Shown here: one piece after another, positions 35,311 through 42,412 of the stretch
Layout: every line of letters begins with the position of its first letter
How positions within the stretch are numbered: the first letter of the stretch is position 1
Assembly (NCBI GenBank): GCA_030027265.1
Contig: JASENG010000002.1
Coordinates: 186,001-250,000 of the forward strand
Reading direction: 5' to 3'
DNA: 64,000 nt
Source: Lysinibacillus fusiformis
GTDB taxonomy: Bacteria > Bacillota > Bacilli > Bacillales_A > Planococcaceae
Translations under genes and position numbers: made by a program
Notes under the pieces: model-generated
What the model was told of the DNA's origin: nothing
Seen by the model: the letters and a program-made list of their open reading frames with translations, nothing else
The model's database searches: none

Positions 35311-35422
35311 ATTTTTTGTTTTTTTAGTAAAACCTGGATTTTGATAATTAATGAAAAAATCCCCCTTCCTATGATACAATGTTGATAAGTTTTTGTACTA
35401 TAGAATAAGGAGCGTTCCAATC

Positions 35423-35611
35423 ATGCCTACCAAATCAGAACTCCAGCAACAAATTGCAGAGCTAAAAATGGATTATATCAATCTGCAAGGTGATATCGAA
35501 AAGCTTGAAAGTACAGGTCATGCAGATTCTGTTGCGAAAGCAGAAGAGCGCCTTTCCAACATGGAAAAACAACTTGCCCAACTGAATAAACAGCTCGCGG
35601 CGTTGTCGTAG
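35423..35611 (+). CDS. SE1832 family small coiled-coil protein
   Basis: 62-aa protein from the ATG at 35423, preceded by AAGGAGCG at ideal spacing. The sequence KSELQQQIAELKMDYINLQG and a heptad-like LAQLNKQLAAL tail match the small SE1832 family conserved in Bacilli. Almost entirely helical, likely a coiled coil. No known function. The terminator stem overlaps its last codons and stop. Confidence 0.8.
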   Translation: MPTKSELQQQIAELKMDYINLQGDIEKLESTGHADSVAKAEERLSNMEKQLAQLNKQLAALS

Positions 35612-35627
35612 CCCGCGAGTTTTTTTA
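35594..35627 (+). terminator. Terminator overlapping the SE1832 stop codon
   Basis: Stem CTCGCGG (35594-35600) with 35612-35618, then a run of T. The TAG stop at 35609-35611 lies in the loop. Confidence 0.8.
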
Positions 35628-35709
35628 TGGAATAGAACTCGGTGCAAATTTTAAGCCTGAGTTGAATAAACACGTTTTATCGAATTTATAATTATCGGAG
35701 GAATTTGCA

Positions 35710-37278
35710 ATGGCAATCTTAACAGTAGAAAATTTAGGTCATTCCTTTGGTGATCGCACCCTTTTTAAGGATGTTTCATTCCGCCTGGTTGAAGGCGATC
35801 ATATAGGTTTAGTCGGGGCAAACGGTGTAGGTAAATCTACATTAATGGGCATTATTACTGGTCAAACAATCCACGATACCGGCCGTGTAGAATGGCTTCC
35901 AGGTACACATTATGGCTACTTGGATCAGCATACCGTTTTAACAGCAGGCCGTACAATGCGCGACGCATTACGCGATGCCTTCCTTCCCCTTTATAAAAAA
36001 GAAGAAGAGTTAAACGAAATCGCAAATAAAATGGGCGATGCCACTCCTGAGGAATTAGAAGAATTGCTTGAACAAATGGCAGAAGTACAAGATGCTTTAG
36101 ATGCCGGGGATTTTTATTCATTAGATATTAAAATTGAAGAGGTTGCTCGAGGTCTTGGTCTAGACGCAATCGGATTAGAGCGCGATGTAGCTGCCCTATC
36201 CGGTGGTCAGCGTACAAAGGTTTTACTTGCTAAGCTATTGCTTGAGAAACCAAAAGTGCTATTGCTGGATGAGCCAACAAACTATTTAGATGAAGAACAT
36301 GTAACTTGGTTAAAAAACTATCTTAAAAATTACCCGCATGCATTTTTGTTAATTTCCCATGATACAGAGTTTATGAACGAAACAGTGGATGTCATCTTCC
36401 AGCTGGAGTTCTCAAAACTAACACGCTACACAGCAACTTATGAAAAATTTTTAGAGCTTGCAGAAATCAATAAACGCCAGCATATCGATGCCTATGAAAA
36501 ACAGCAAGAGTTCATTAAAAAGCAAGAGGATTTCATTGCTAAAAATAAAGCGCGCTACTCCACAACAGGTCGTGCGAAATCCCGCGCAAAGCAGCTTGAC
36601 CGTCTAGAGAGAATCGATCGTCCGGAAACAGCTGTAAAACCAGAGTTTGGCTTTAAAGAAGCCCGCACTCCAAGCCGTTATGTGGTAGAGGCTGAAAACC
36701 TTGTGATTGGGTACGATAAAGAAAAACCATTGCTTCCTCCCCTTTCATTTATGATCGAACGCGGAGAAAAAATTGCACTTGTCGGCATGAATGGTGTGGG
36801 TAAGTCAACGCTTCTTAAAACGATGCTTGGAAAAGTAAGACCACTTGATGGCAATGTTATCTTGGGGGACTACCTAGAGCCATCTTACTTCGAACAGGAA
36901 GTTAAGGCCGATAAAATCACGCCGATTGATGATGTGTGGAACGCCTTCCCTTCAATGGAGCAAGCGCAAGTCCGTGCAGCCTTAGCCCGTGCCGGTCTGA
37001 AAACAGATCATATTACACGTCCATTAAACTCATTATCCGGGGGCGAACAAGCAAAAGTACGCCTTTGCAAATTGATGATGGATGAAACAAACTGGCTAAT
37101 CTTTGACGAACCAACAAACCATTTAGATGTAGACGCAAAAGCCGAATTAAAACGTGCCATGCAGGAATTCAAAGGCACAATCGTACTAGTATCCCATGAG
37201 CCTGAGTTCTACGATGGACTTGCAACAAAAATCTGGAACGTTCAGGACTGGTTTACAACTGGAAAGACGGATTTATAG
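35710..37278 (+). CDS. ABC-F family ATPase, YfmM type
   Basis: Duplicated ABC ATPase without membrane segments, 522 aa. Each half has Walker A (GANGVGKSTL, GMNGVGKSTL), the signature (LSGGQRTKVLLAK, LSGGEQAKVRLCK) and Walker B (LLLDEPTNYLD, LIFDEPTNHLD). The linker of about 80 residues between them is basic and helical. Length and sequence closely resemble B. subtilis YfmM. ABC-F proteins bind the ribosomal E-site; some protect against antibiotics, others tune translation. This type is generally considered housekeeping, and resistance is not implied. AATTATCGGAGG precedes the ATG. Confidence 0.93.
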   Translation: MAILTVENLGHSFGDRTLFKDVSFRLVEGDHIGLVGANGVGKSTLMGIITGQTIHDTGRVEWLPGTHYGYLDQHTVLTAGRTMRDALRDAFLPLYKKEEELNEIANKMGDATPEELEELLEQMAEVQDALDAGDFYSLDIKIEEVARGLGLDAIGLERDVAALSGGQRTKVLLAKLLLEKPKVLLLDEPTNYLDEEHVTWLKNYLKNYPHAFLLISHDTEFMNETVDVIFQLEFSKLTRYTATYEKFLELAEINKRQHIDAYEKQQEFIKKQEDFIAKNKARYSTTGRAKSRAKQLDRLERIDRPETAVKPEFGFKEARTPSRYVVEAENLVIGYDKEKPLLPPLSFMIERGEKIALVGMNGVGKSTLLKTMLGKVRPLDGNVILGDYLEPSYFEQEVKADKITPIDDVWNAFPSMEQAQVRAALARAGLKTDHITRPLNSLSGGEQAKVRLCKLMMDETNWLIFDEPTNHLDVDAKAELKRAMQEFKGTIVLVSHEPEFYDGLATKIWNVQDWFTTGKTDL

Positions 37279-37298
37279 GATTGAAGGATTTTTAAATT

Positions 37299-37334
37299 GC
37301 GGATTGAGCTTTTCGAGGCTCGGTCCGTTTTTTA
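37299..37334 (+). terminator. Terminator of the ABC-F gene
   Basis: Stem GCGGATTGAGC (37299-37309) pairs, with G-U pairs, to 37318-37328, followed by six T. The rest of the 684-bp gap to 37962 is AT-rich and holds a short direct repeat of TTTTTATGGGACA (near 37557 and 37577), the spx-like promoter and no gene. Confidence 0.7.
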
Positions 37335-37866
37335 GCTTTGGCGAACCATTCAACACTTCTGATCAATATGCATCTGTATGCGAAAATATCCAATTATATG
37401 CACTGTATGCATATGAGTTTTAGTTAAAATATGATATTTTAAATACGGTGTGAAATAATAAGTTTGGCGATTTTTTAATATAGATCAAAAAATTGTTGTT
37501 GACTGTTAACTACAAGATTTTAGTGTGCTTTTTTCATTTTTCGAAGCACTTCACACTTTTTATGGGACACTTTTCATTTTTTATGGGACATTTCTTTTTC
37601 ACATCTTTTTTCATCTTCCTGATCATCACCTCCCCCTTCTCTCATAACCCTGTCCTCTCACCTTACTAAGTTCTATAAAATCTATCAAAATACGAAATTC
37701 TGCTTTTCAGGATACTTCGCCATCCAAAATAAATAGTTTAAATTAGCATTCCCAATTAATAATTGCAAATAATTGAAACTTTTCTTTTTCTAAGACGTAT
37801 ATATTTATAGAAAAACGGTTATTAATTTAATGTAACACGCCCACTTATAGAAAACGGAAATCACTA

Positions 37867-37925
37867 TTGACTTACAATTAACTTACTAGTAAGATATATA
37901 TATAAACAAAATATCTTACCAGTAA
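37867..37925 (+). promoter_or_regulatory. Promoter with large inverted repeat ahead of the spx-like gene
   Basis: TTGACT (37867-37872), 17-bp spacer, TAAGAT (37890-37895). The arm TTACTAGTAAGATAT (37883-37897) covers the -10 element and recurs inverted at 37911-37925 with one mismatch. Its first half is itself a palindrome (CTTACTAGTAAG). It has the features of a repressor operator; the MarR gene just downstream is the obvious candidate. Confidence 0.6.
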
Positions 37926-37962
37926 ATTCGAAACTTAAAATACATGAAAGCGGGGAGATTTT

Positions 37963-38367
37963 ATGACAGTGACAATTTATACACAATCTAGCTGTTCCTC
38001 TTCACGAAAAGCTATTAAATGGTTAAAAGAAAACGAAATTACTTTTACTGAAAAACGCATTACATCACAACCTTTAACATTAGCAGAATTTAAAAATATT
38101 TTAAGAATGACTGAAGATGGTACAGATGAAATCATTGCAACAAACTCAAATGACTTCAAAAACTTGAACATCGATATCGATCAATTATCGATTCAGGATT
38201 TGTACAACTTAATTCAGCAATATCCTCGTATGCTGCGTAGTCCAATTCTACTTGACGAAAAACGTATTCAAGTTGGCTACAACGAAATGGACATTCGCCG
38301 TTTCATCCCACGTAAAGTACGTGCTTACGAGTTAAACGCGATGCAACAAATTGCTACACAAGGTTAA
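37963..38367 (+). CDS. Spx/MgsR-family regulator with CxxS motif
   Basis: ArsC-like regulator, 134 aa, which in the Spx family binds the RNA polymerase alpha-subunit C-terminal domain to reprogramme transcription under thiol stress. It follows Spx closely (LRMTEDGTDEII with the conserved Gly; LLRSPILLDEKRIQVGYNEMDIRRFIPRK), but the redox switch reads SSCSSSRKA, that is Cys11-x-x-Ser14, instead of CxxC. It therefore cannot form the usual intramolecular disulfide. GCGGGGAG precedes the ATG. A MarR gene follows 78 bp downstream. Probably a second, redox-blind or differently controlled Spx copy (inference). Confidence 0.85.
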   Translation: MTVTIYTQSSCSSSRKAIKWLKENEITFTEKRITSQPLTLAEFKNILRMTEDGTDEIIATNSNDFKNLNIDIDQLSIQDLYNLIQQYPRMLRSPILLDEKRIQVGYNEMDIRRFIPRKVRAYELNAMQQIATQG

Positions 38368-38445
38368 TCAACTCTACTGGAGAAAAGCGATTTTCGTAAA
38401 AATACATGACCTGCGAAATGAATTATGTAAGTGGAGCTGAACATA

Positions 38446-38904
38446 ATGGATAACCAACGACATGAAGTCCTTTCCTCTCTATTCGAAGTCGTTTCTTCAT
38501 TAGAGCGAAAATGGGCGAATGAGTGGAACCAACAAAATAATTTAGGATTCTCTAAATCTCATATATTACTCTTAGATTTATTAGCCAAAGAAGGACCAAA
38601 GCGCCCTTCTGCCATTGCTGAACGCTTAAAAGTAACAACTGGTGGTGTAACTGTTTTAACAACAAAGCTGATTAATGCTGGCTTTATCGAAAAAACTCAA
38701 AGTAACGCTGACCGTCGTGCTTCCCAAATTGCTATCACTTCAGAGGGCGAAAAAATTTTGAAAGAATCTCGCTCACAAGTTTCGGCAATGGTCAACGCCA
38801 TGTTCGGCATGCTCACTAATGACGAAATTCAAACGCTACATAACATCTTTGAAAAATGTCTTGTCAATGGTAATGGACAAAATAATTTAAGAAATGAAGA
38901 ATAA
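38446..38904 (+). CDS. MarR family transcriptional regulator
   Basis: Winged-helix MarR family protein, about 152 aa. DNA-binding region: KRPSAIAERLKVTTGGVTVLTTKLINAGFIEKT, near residues 50-85, with the wing DRRASQIAITSEGEKIL after it. The GTG at 38431 is in frame, but the GTGGAG there is the ribosome binding site, so the ATG at 38446 is the start. It follows the spx-like gene in the same direction, with no clear terminator between, and may repress the shared promoter through the inverted repeat upstream. The ligand is unknown. Confidence 0.85.
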   Translation: MDNQRHEVLSSLFEVVSSLERKWANEWNQQNNLGFSKSHILLLDLLAKEGPKRPSAIAERLKVTTGGVTVLTTKLINAGFIEKTQSNADRRASQIAITSEGEKILKESRSQVSAMVNAMFGMLTNDEIQTLHNIFEKCLVNGNGQNNLRNEE

Positions 38905-38936
38905 AGCAAAGTGTGTCACATAGCTCTTTGCTTTAT
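38901..38936 (+). terminator. Hairpin at the end of the marR gene
   Basis: Perfect 11-bp stem ATAAAGCAAAG (38901-38911) with 38926-38936, overlapping the stop codon. It has no strong T-run. Confidence 0.5.
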
Positions 38937-38989
38937 TCGAAAATAATTGCAGGGTGCTTGTTGATTTGACGCATCTTGCCTTTTTTATG

Positions 38990-39026
38990 TAATAAAAAAG
39001 ACTCTCCATAAAGGAAAGCCTTTTTC
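38990..39026 (-). terminator. Terminator of the orphan ECF sigma gene
   Basis: On the minus strand AGGCTTTCC pairs with GGAGAGTCT (two G-U pairs), then a T-run. Confidence 0.6.
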
Positions 39027-39572
39027 TTATGCCATCACAACATCCTGCAATGATGAATCAGCAATTAAAATTTCTTTCAATCTAGCTTTGGCACGGAATA
39101 AACGAGATTTTACCGTTCCAATGGATACCTTCATTAATGTTGAAATTTCGGCTAATGAATATTGATCCACATAGAAATACCATAATGTTTTTTGATAGAT
39201 TCCATCTAATTGCTGCATTTTCTCTTGGACAATTTTCGTTACTACTTCTTTTTCTACTTTTTCTTCAGTAGAAATTTCATTATTGGGAACCAAATCTAAT
39301 ATCGGTACGTCTAATGTTTCAGGTTGACTCATCATATATTTGCTTCTTCTTACATTCTTGCGATAGCGGTCGCGGAATGTGTTCATTGTAATTGTAGTAA
39401 GCCAGGCTTTAACATGGTCAACCTTCTCTACTTGTTCTTCGTTGCGAACAACTTTGACCCAAACTTCTTGCATTAAATCCTCGGCCTCTGCTGTGTTGCG
39501 AGTTAGTTTTAGGCATAAATGATATATATAACGATGATATTCTTCGTAAATTCCATTTAAACAATTAATCAT
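39027..39572 (-). CDS. ECF-type RNA polymerase sigma factor, orphan
   Basis: Sigma-70 family ECF protein, 181 aa. Region 2: YIYHLCLKLTRNTAEAEDLMQEVWVKV, residues 15-41; region 4: LDGIYQKTLWYFYVDQYSLAEISTLMKVSIGTVKSRLFRAKARL, residues 123-166. No anti-sigma gene is adjacent on either side (marR downstream, dipeptidase upstream and divergent), unlike sigV in this same window. A plausible autoregulatory promoter (TGTAAT, 17 bp, CGATAG on the minus strand at 39669-39641) is weak. Subgroup resembles SigX/SigY-like factors, not resolvable by eye. Confidence 0.82.
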   Translation of the reverse strand: MINCLNGIYEEYHRYIYHLCLKLTRNTAEAEDLMQEVWVKVVRNEEQVEKVDHVKAWLTTITMNTFRDRYRKNVRRSKYMMSQPETLDVPILDLVPNNEISTEEKVEKEVVTKIVQEKMQQLDGIYQKTLWYFYVDQYSLAEISTLMKVSIGTVKSRLFRAKARLKEILIADSSLQDVVMA

Positions 39573-39728
39573 GAGTGATTTCCTCCAATAAATATCTAAC
39601 TATCTTCTGTATACATTTTCCCAAAAAATTGTATTACACTCTATCGGATTTGCTTTCAATTACATTACATTCCTGTAAGCTTCATACTCATCCCTTGTAA
39701 TTTTCGTAAATTTACTTAATGAACTCTC

Positions 39729-39821
39729 CACTGAACTATTCTGAATTGTTCCCGAATTGTGTATGGACCTGGTCCCCGCATTATTCACTGAACTATTCTC
39801 AATTGTTTAGAGACCTGGTCC
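39729..39821. repeat. Imperfect direct repeat in the intergenic region
   Basis: CACTGAACTATTCTGAATTG at 39729-39748 recurs at 39786-39805 with one mismatch, and each copy is followed by a GACCTGGTCC palindrome (39766-39775 and 39812-39821). Another partial copy lies at 39827-39838. The 314-bp gap between the sigma factor and dipeptidase genes holds this and no gene. Confidence 0.6.
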
Positions 39822-39886
39822 ATGATTGGACAGGTCCCTTGTGCTATACTATTTCTATTATCTAAATAATTTTGAAATGAGGGTTT

Positions 39887-41272
39887 ATGTTGAGTCAATT
39901 GCAGAATTTAGATGCTTATTTTACAGAAAATCGGGAGAAGCACTTAGAGGAATTGAATGAGTTTCTTCGTATTCCAAGTATTAGTTCACTATCGGAGCAC
40001 AAGCAAGACATTCAAACAGCTGCTCAGTGGTTAGCAGACAAGCTTCAAAAGCTTAACATTAAAAATGTATCAGTAGATCAAACTTCTGGTCACCCTGTTG
40101 TTTATGGTGAATGGCTGCATGCAGAAGGCAAACCAACGATTTTATTCTATGGCCATTATGATGTGCAGCCTGTCGATCCCCTAAACCTTTGGGAATCTGA
40201 ACCTTTCAGCCCTGTAATCCGAGACAATAAATTATTTGCTCGTGGTGCTTCTGATGATAAAGGTCAGGTGTTCATGCACTTAAAAATGCTTGAAGCTTTA
40301 TTTGCAACAGAAGGAACACTGCCTGTAAACGTGAAATTCATTTACGAAGGTGAAGAAGAAATCGGCAGCCCCAACCTGCCAGCTTATGTAGAAGAACATA
40401 AAGAAAAGCTTGCTGCTGATTTAATTTTAATTTCTGATACTGGTCTTTATGCTCCTGGCAAACCTGCTGTATGTTATGGTTTACGTGGACTTACTGGGGT
40501 TCAAATCGATGTACGCGGGGCAAAAGGCGACCTTCACTCCGGGCTATATGGCGGCGGTGTCCAAAACGCTATCCATGCTTTAGCTGAAATATTGGCTTCA
40601 TTCCGTGATGAGCATGGAACAATTCAAGTAGAAGGCTTCTATGACAATGTTCGTCCATTATCTGACGAAGAGCGTCAAGCATTCCGTGAACTTAACTTTG
40701 ATGAAGAAGCATTGAAACAAGAAGTCGGTGTCAATGAATTGTTCGGTGAAGAAGGATACTCCTATTTAGAACAAACTTGGGCTCGCCCAACTTTAGAAAT
40801 TAACGGTGTATTCGGTGGATTCTCTGGAGAAGGCATCAAGACGGTCCTTCCTGCTGAAGCTGGAGCCAAAATAACTTGCCGTTTAGTACCTGACCAAGAT
40901 CCAAATGAAATTGTCGCTTTACTGAAAGCCCATATCGAAAAACATAAACCAAAGGGTGTAGAAGTCACAGTATCTGAATTCGATAAAGGGGCTCCATTCT
41001 TAACACCATTCGATCATCCATTGATTCAAGCAGCCGGCCGTTCTTATGAGCGTATCTATAATGTGCCAACTGCCTTCACGCGAGGCGGTGGTTCAATCCC
41101 GATCGTGGCTGCATTTGATGAAATTCTATCATTGCCTGTTGTATTAATGGGATTCGGCTTAAACAGCGAAAACTTCCATGCACCAAATGAGCACTTCCAT
41201 TTAGAAAACTTTGATAAAGGACTTCGCGTATTAGGCGATTACCTGCATGAAGTTTCGAATTTAAAATTCTAA
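39887..41272 (+). CDS. M20 family dipeptidase
   Basis: Metallopeptidase of the M20/M25/M40 (CNDP2-like) group, 461 aa. The two-zinc site motifs are FYGHYDVQPVDP (His and catalytic Asp, near residue 88), RGASDDKGQ (bridging Asp, near 119), IYEGEEEIGSPN (catalytic and ligand Glu, near 152) and FHAPNEHFHLEN (last His, near 435). A lid domain occupies about 190-330. It hydrolyses dipeptides in the cytoplasm. Start ATG at 39887 with ATGAGGG upstream. Single gene with a strong terminator. Confidence 0.92.
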   Translation: MLSQLQNLDAYFTENREKHLEELNEFLRIPSISSLSEHKQDIQTAAQWLADKLQKLNIKNVSVDQTSGHPVVYGEWLHAEGKPTILFYGHYDVQPVDPLNLWESEPFSPVIRDNKLFARGASDDKGQVFMHLKMLEALFATEGTLPVNVKFIYEGEEEIGSPNLPAYVEEHKEKLAADLILISDTGLYAPGKPAVCYGLRGLTGVQIDVRGAKGDLHSGLYGGGVQNAIHALAEILASFRDEHGTIQVEGFYDNVRPLSDEERQAFRELNFDEEALKQEVGVNELFGEEGYSYLEQTWARPTLEINGVFGGFSGEGIKTVLPAEAGAKITCRLVPDQDPNEIVALLKAHIEKHKPKGVEVTVSEFDKGAPFLTPFDHPLIQAAGRSYERIYNVPTAFTRGGGSIPIVAAFDEILSLPVVLMGFGLNSENFHAPNEHFHLENFDKGLRVLGDYLHEVSNLKF

Positions 41273-41282
41273 TATCCACTAT

Positions 41283-41319
41283 AAACCTAAAAGTTCTTTA
41301 GAGCTTTTAGGTTTTTTAC
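41283..41319 (+). terminator. Terminator of the dipeptidase gene
   Basis: Perfect 11-bp stem AAACCTAAAAG with 41304-41314, then a T-run. Confidence 0.88.
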
Positions 41320-41445
41320 TGTTAAATAAATTTCTTTTTTGTAACAAAAAGGAATTTTCTAAATATTTGTAGAATTTCTTTAATATACAATTTATAAGCT
41401 AATTTTTAGCAACATGCATCTTTACAGAACAGGAGTGTGATTTGT

Positions 41446-41703
41446 ATGGAAAATAAATGGAACCTTGTTGTGCTAATGCAACCCGTTGGAGGACTTTTAC
41501 TAGTATTAATCGCAATTTATACGTTTGTAGCTGGAAGTCCACATTTACTGCCATGGGCATTCATGGTAACTGCCCCTCTCTTCTTCGGAATGGGCCAATA
41601 TGAATCGAAAGGTCAAAATAACAAGAAAAACTCTAGTATTTTCTATTACTCTTTAGCAACTGTTTCCCTTTTATTTGGTATATACTCTTTTACCGCATTC
41701 TAA
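41446..41703 (+). CDS. Small hypothetical membrane protein
   Basis: 85 aa with two or three hydrophobic helices (residues 6-27, 34-50 and 64-84) and a short polar loop ESKGQNNKKN. It resembles small DUF3953-type membrane proteins, but I cannot be sure. The ATG at 41446 has AGGAGTG at good spacing; the GTG three codons earlier overlaps that site. Monocistronic, with a strong terminator at 41726. Confidence 0.65.
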   Translation: MENKWNLVVLMQPVGGLLLVLIAIYTFVAGSPHLLPWAFMVTAPLFFGMGQYESKGQNNKKNSSIFYYSLATVSLLFGIYSFTAF

Positions 41704-41725
41704 TGACCATTAAAATATTTGTACA

Positions 41726-41764
41726 AAGCCCGATGAAAACTAAACCCTTTCATCGGGTTTTACT
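41726..41764 (+). terminator. Terminator of the small membrane protein gene
   Basis: Perfect stem AAGCCCGATGAAA (41726-41738) with 41748-41758, T-rich tail. Confidence 0.85.
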
Positions 41765-41801
41765 TTGTAAATTTCTATTTCCAATCCAAAATTTTCAGCA
41801 A

Positions 41802-41831
41802 AGAAAAAAAGCACCCTACCAGTAAGGTGCT
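41802..41831 (-). terminator. Minus-strand terminator with no gene in front
   Basis: On the minus strand AGCACC (41831-41826) pairs with GGTGCT (41815-41810), followed by a run of seven T. No coding gene on that strand ends here; heme O synthase ends 580 bp away and has its own hairpin. It may mark an unannotated minus-strand RNA. Confidence 0.4.
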
Positions 41832-41888
41832 GTTCAATCTAACCCTTAAAAAGCATTTTATATATAAACATAGGGGAGGTTATATATC

Positions 41889-41942
41889 TTGTCGAACAAG
41901 CTTTCACAGGGTTCATATGAGCTTATTTACCACTTTCGCTAA
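41889..41942 (+). CDS. Candidate small ORF (17 codons)
   Basis: TTG start at 41889 preceded by AGGGGAGGT with 8-nt spacing, a near-ideal ribosome binding site, followed by 16 codons (MSNKLSQGSYELIYHFR). The stop sits inside a hairpin (CACTTT 41931-41936 with AAAGTG 41941-41946) followed by a T-run, so start signal, frame and terminator are consistent. Too short to judge by codon use, and no homologue is known to me. It could be a microprotein, a leader peptide or coincidence. Confidence 0.35.
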   Translation: MSNKLSQGSYELIYHFR

Positions 41943-42225
41943 AGTGCGATTTTTCAAAAGAGGCTGTCCTCCATTGATATTTTTATCATAATATCATCTG
42001 AATACCACTGTAGATACCTCGTTGCCACATGTCACATTTTTATCACATAATCGTTCACAATTTCGAAATAATTTGTTATATAACAACTCAATCAATTCTA
42101 TTTGCAAATTGGCATCAGCTATAGAAATAACTATATTAACAACTTCTCCCTCACTTTAAAACTGATATGCAACAGAAATATCTCATTAAACAGTTTTATT
42201 AATTTCACAATCTTCCCTACCATAC

Positions 42226-42358
42226 TTATCCCCAAGCTGCCTTATATATTAATTTTTTATATCCACATATCCACGGTTCAAGTGATTATTGTCCACATTA
42301 TCCACTTACTTATTAGACTTTTGAGAATTTTCTCCCTAATAATACGCACTTATCCACA
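42226..42358 (+). promoter_or_regulatory. Cluster of DnaA-box-like 9-mers
   Basis: Six matches to TTATCCACA, all on the plus strand: TTATCCCCA 42226, ATATCCACA 42259, ATATCCACG 42267, TTGTCCACA 42289, TTATCCACT 42298 and TTATCCACA 42350 (one perfect, four with one mismatch, one with two). The surroundings are very AT-rich. The 709-bp gap 41704-42412 holds this cluster, the small ORF candidate and three hairpins, but no other gene. No dnaA, dnaN or rpmH is nearby. Confidence 0.65.
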
Positions 42359-42377
42359 GCTTATAAGCAATCGAAAA

Positions 42378-42403
42378 AGGTGCCCAAATTGGACACCTCT
42401 GTT
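42378..42403 (-). terminator. Terminator of ctaB
   Basis: On the minus strand AGGTGTCC pairs with GGGCACCT, then TTTTTC. Ten bases after the stop. Confidence 0.7.
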
Positions 42404-42412
42404 TTTCGTATT

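Noticed and set aside
35710-37278. Antibiotic-resistance ABC-F protein
   Set aside because: Sequence is of the YfmM type, found broadly in Bacilli; no leader peptide or attenuator typical of inducible resistance ABC-F genes was seen upstream.
37537-37620. Repeated TTTTTATGGGACA words as a regulatory array
   Set aside because: Only two copies in T-rich low-complexity DNA; likely slippage.
39641-39669. Autoregulatory promoter of the orphan ECF sigma factor
   Set aside because: TGTAAT and CGATAG each differ from known ECF consensus; too weak to list as a feature.
42226-42358. Chromosomal origin oriC
   Set aside because: No dnaA, dnaN, rpmH, rnpA or gyrase genes nearby; the neighbours are ctaB and small genes.
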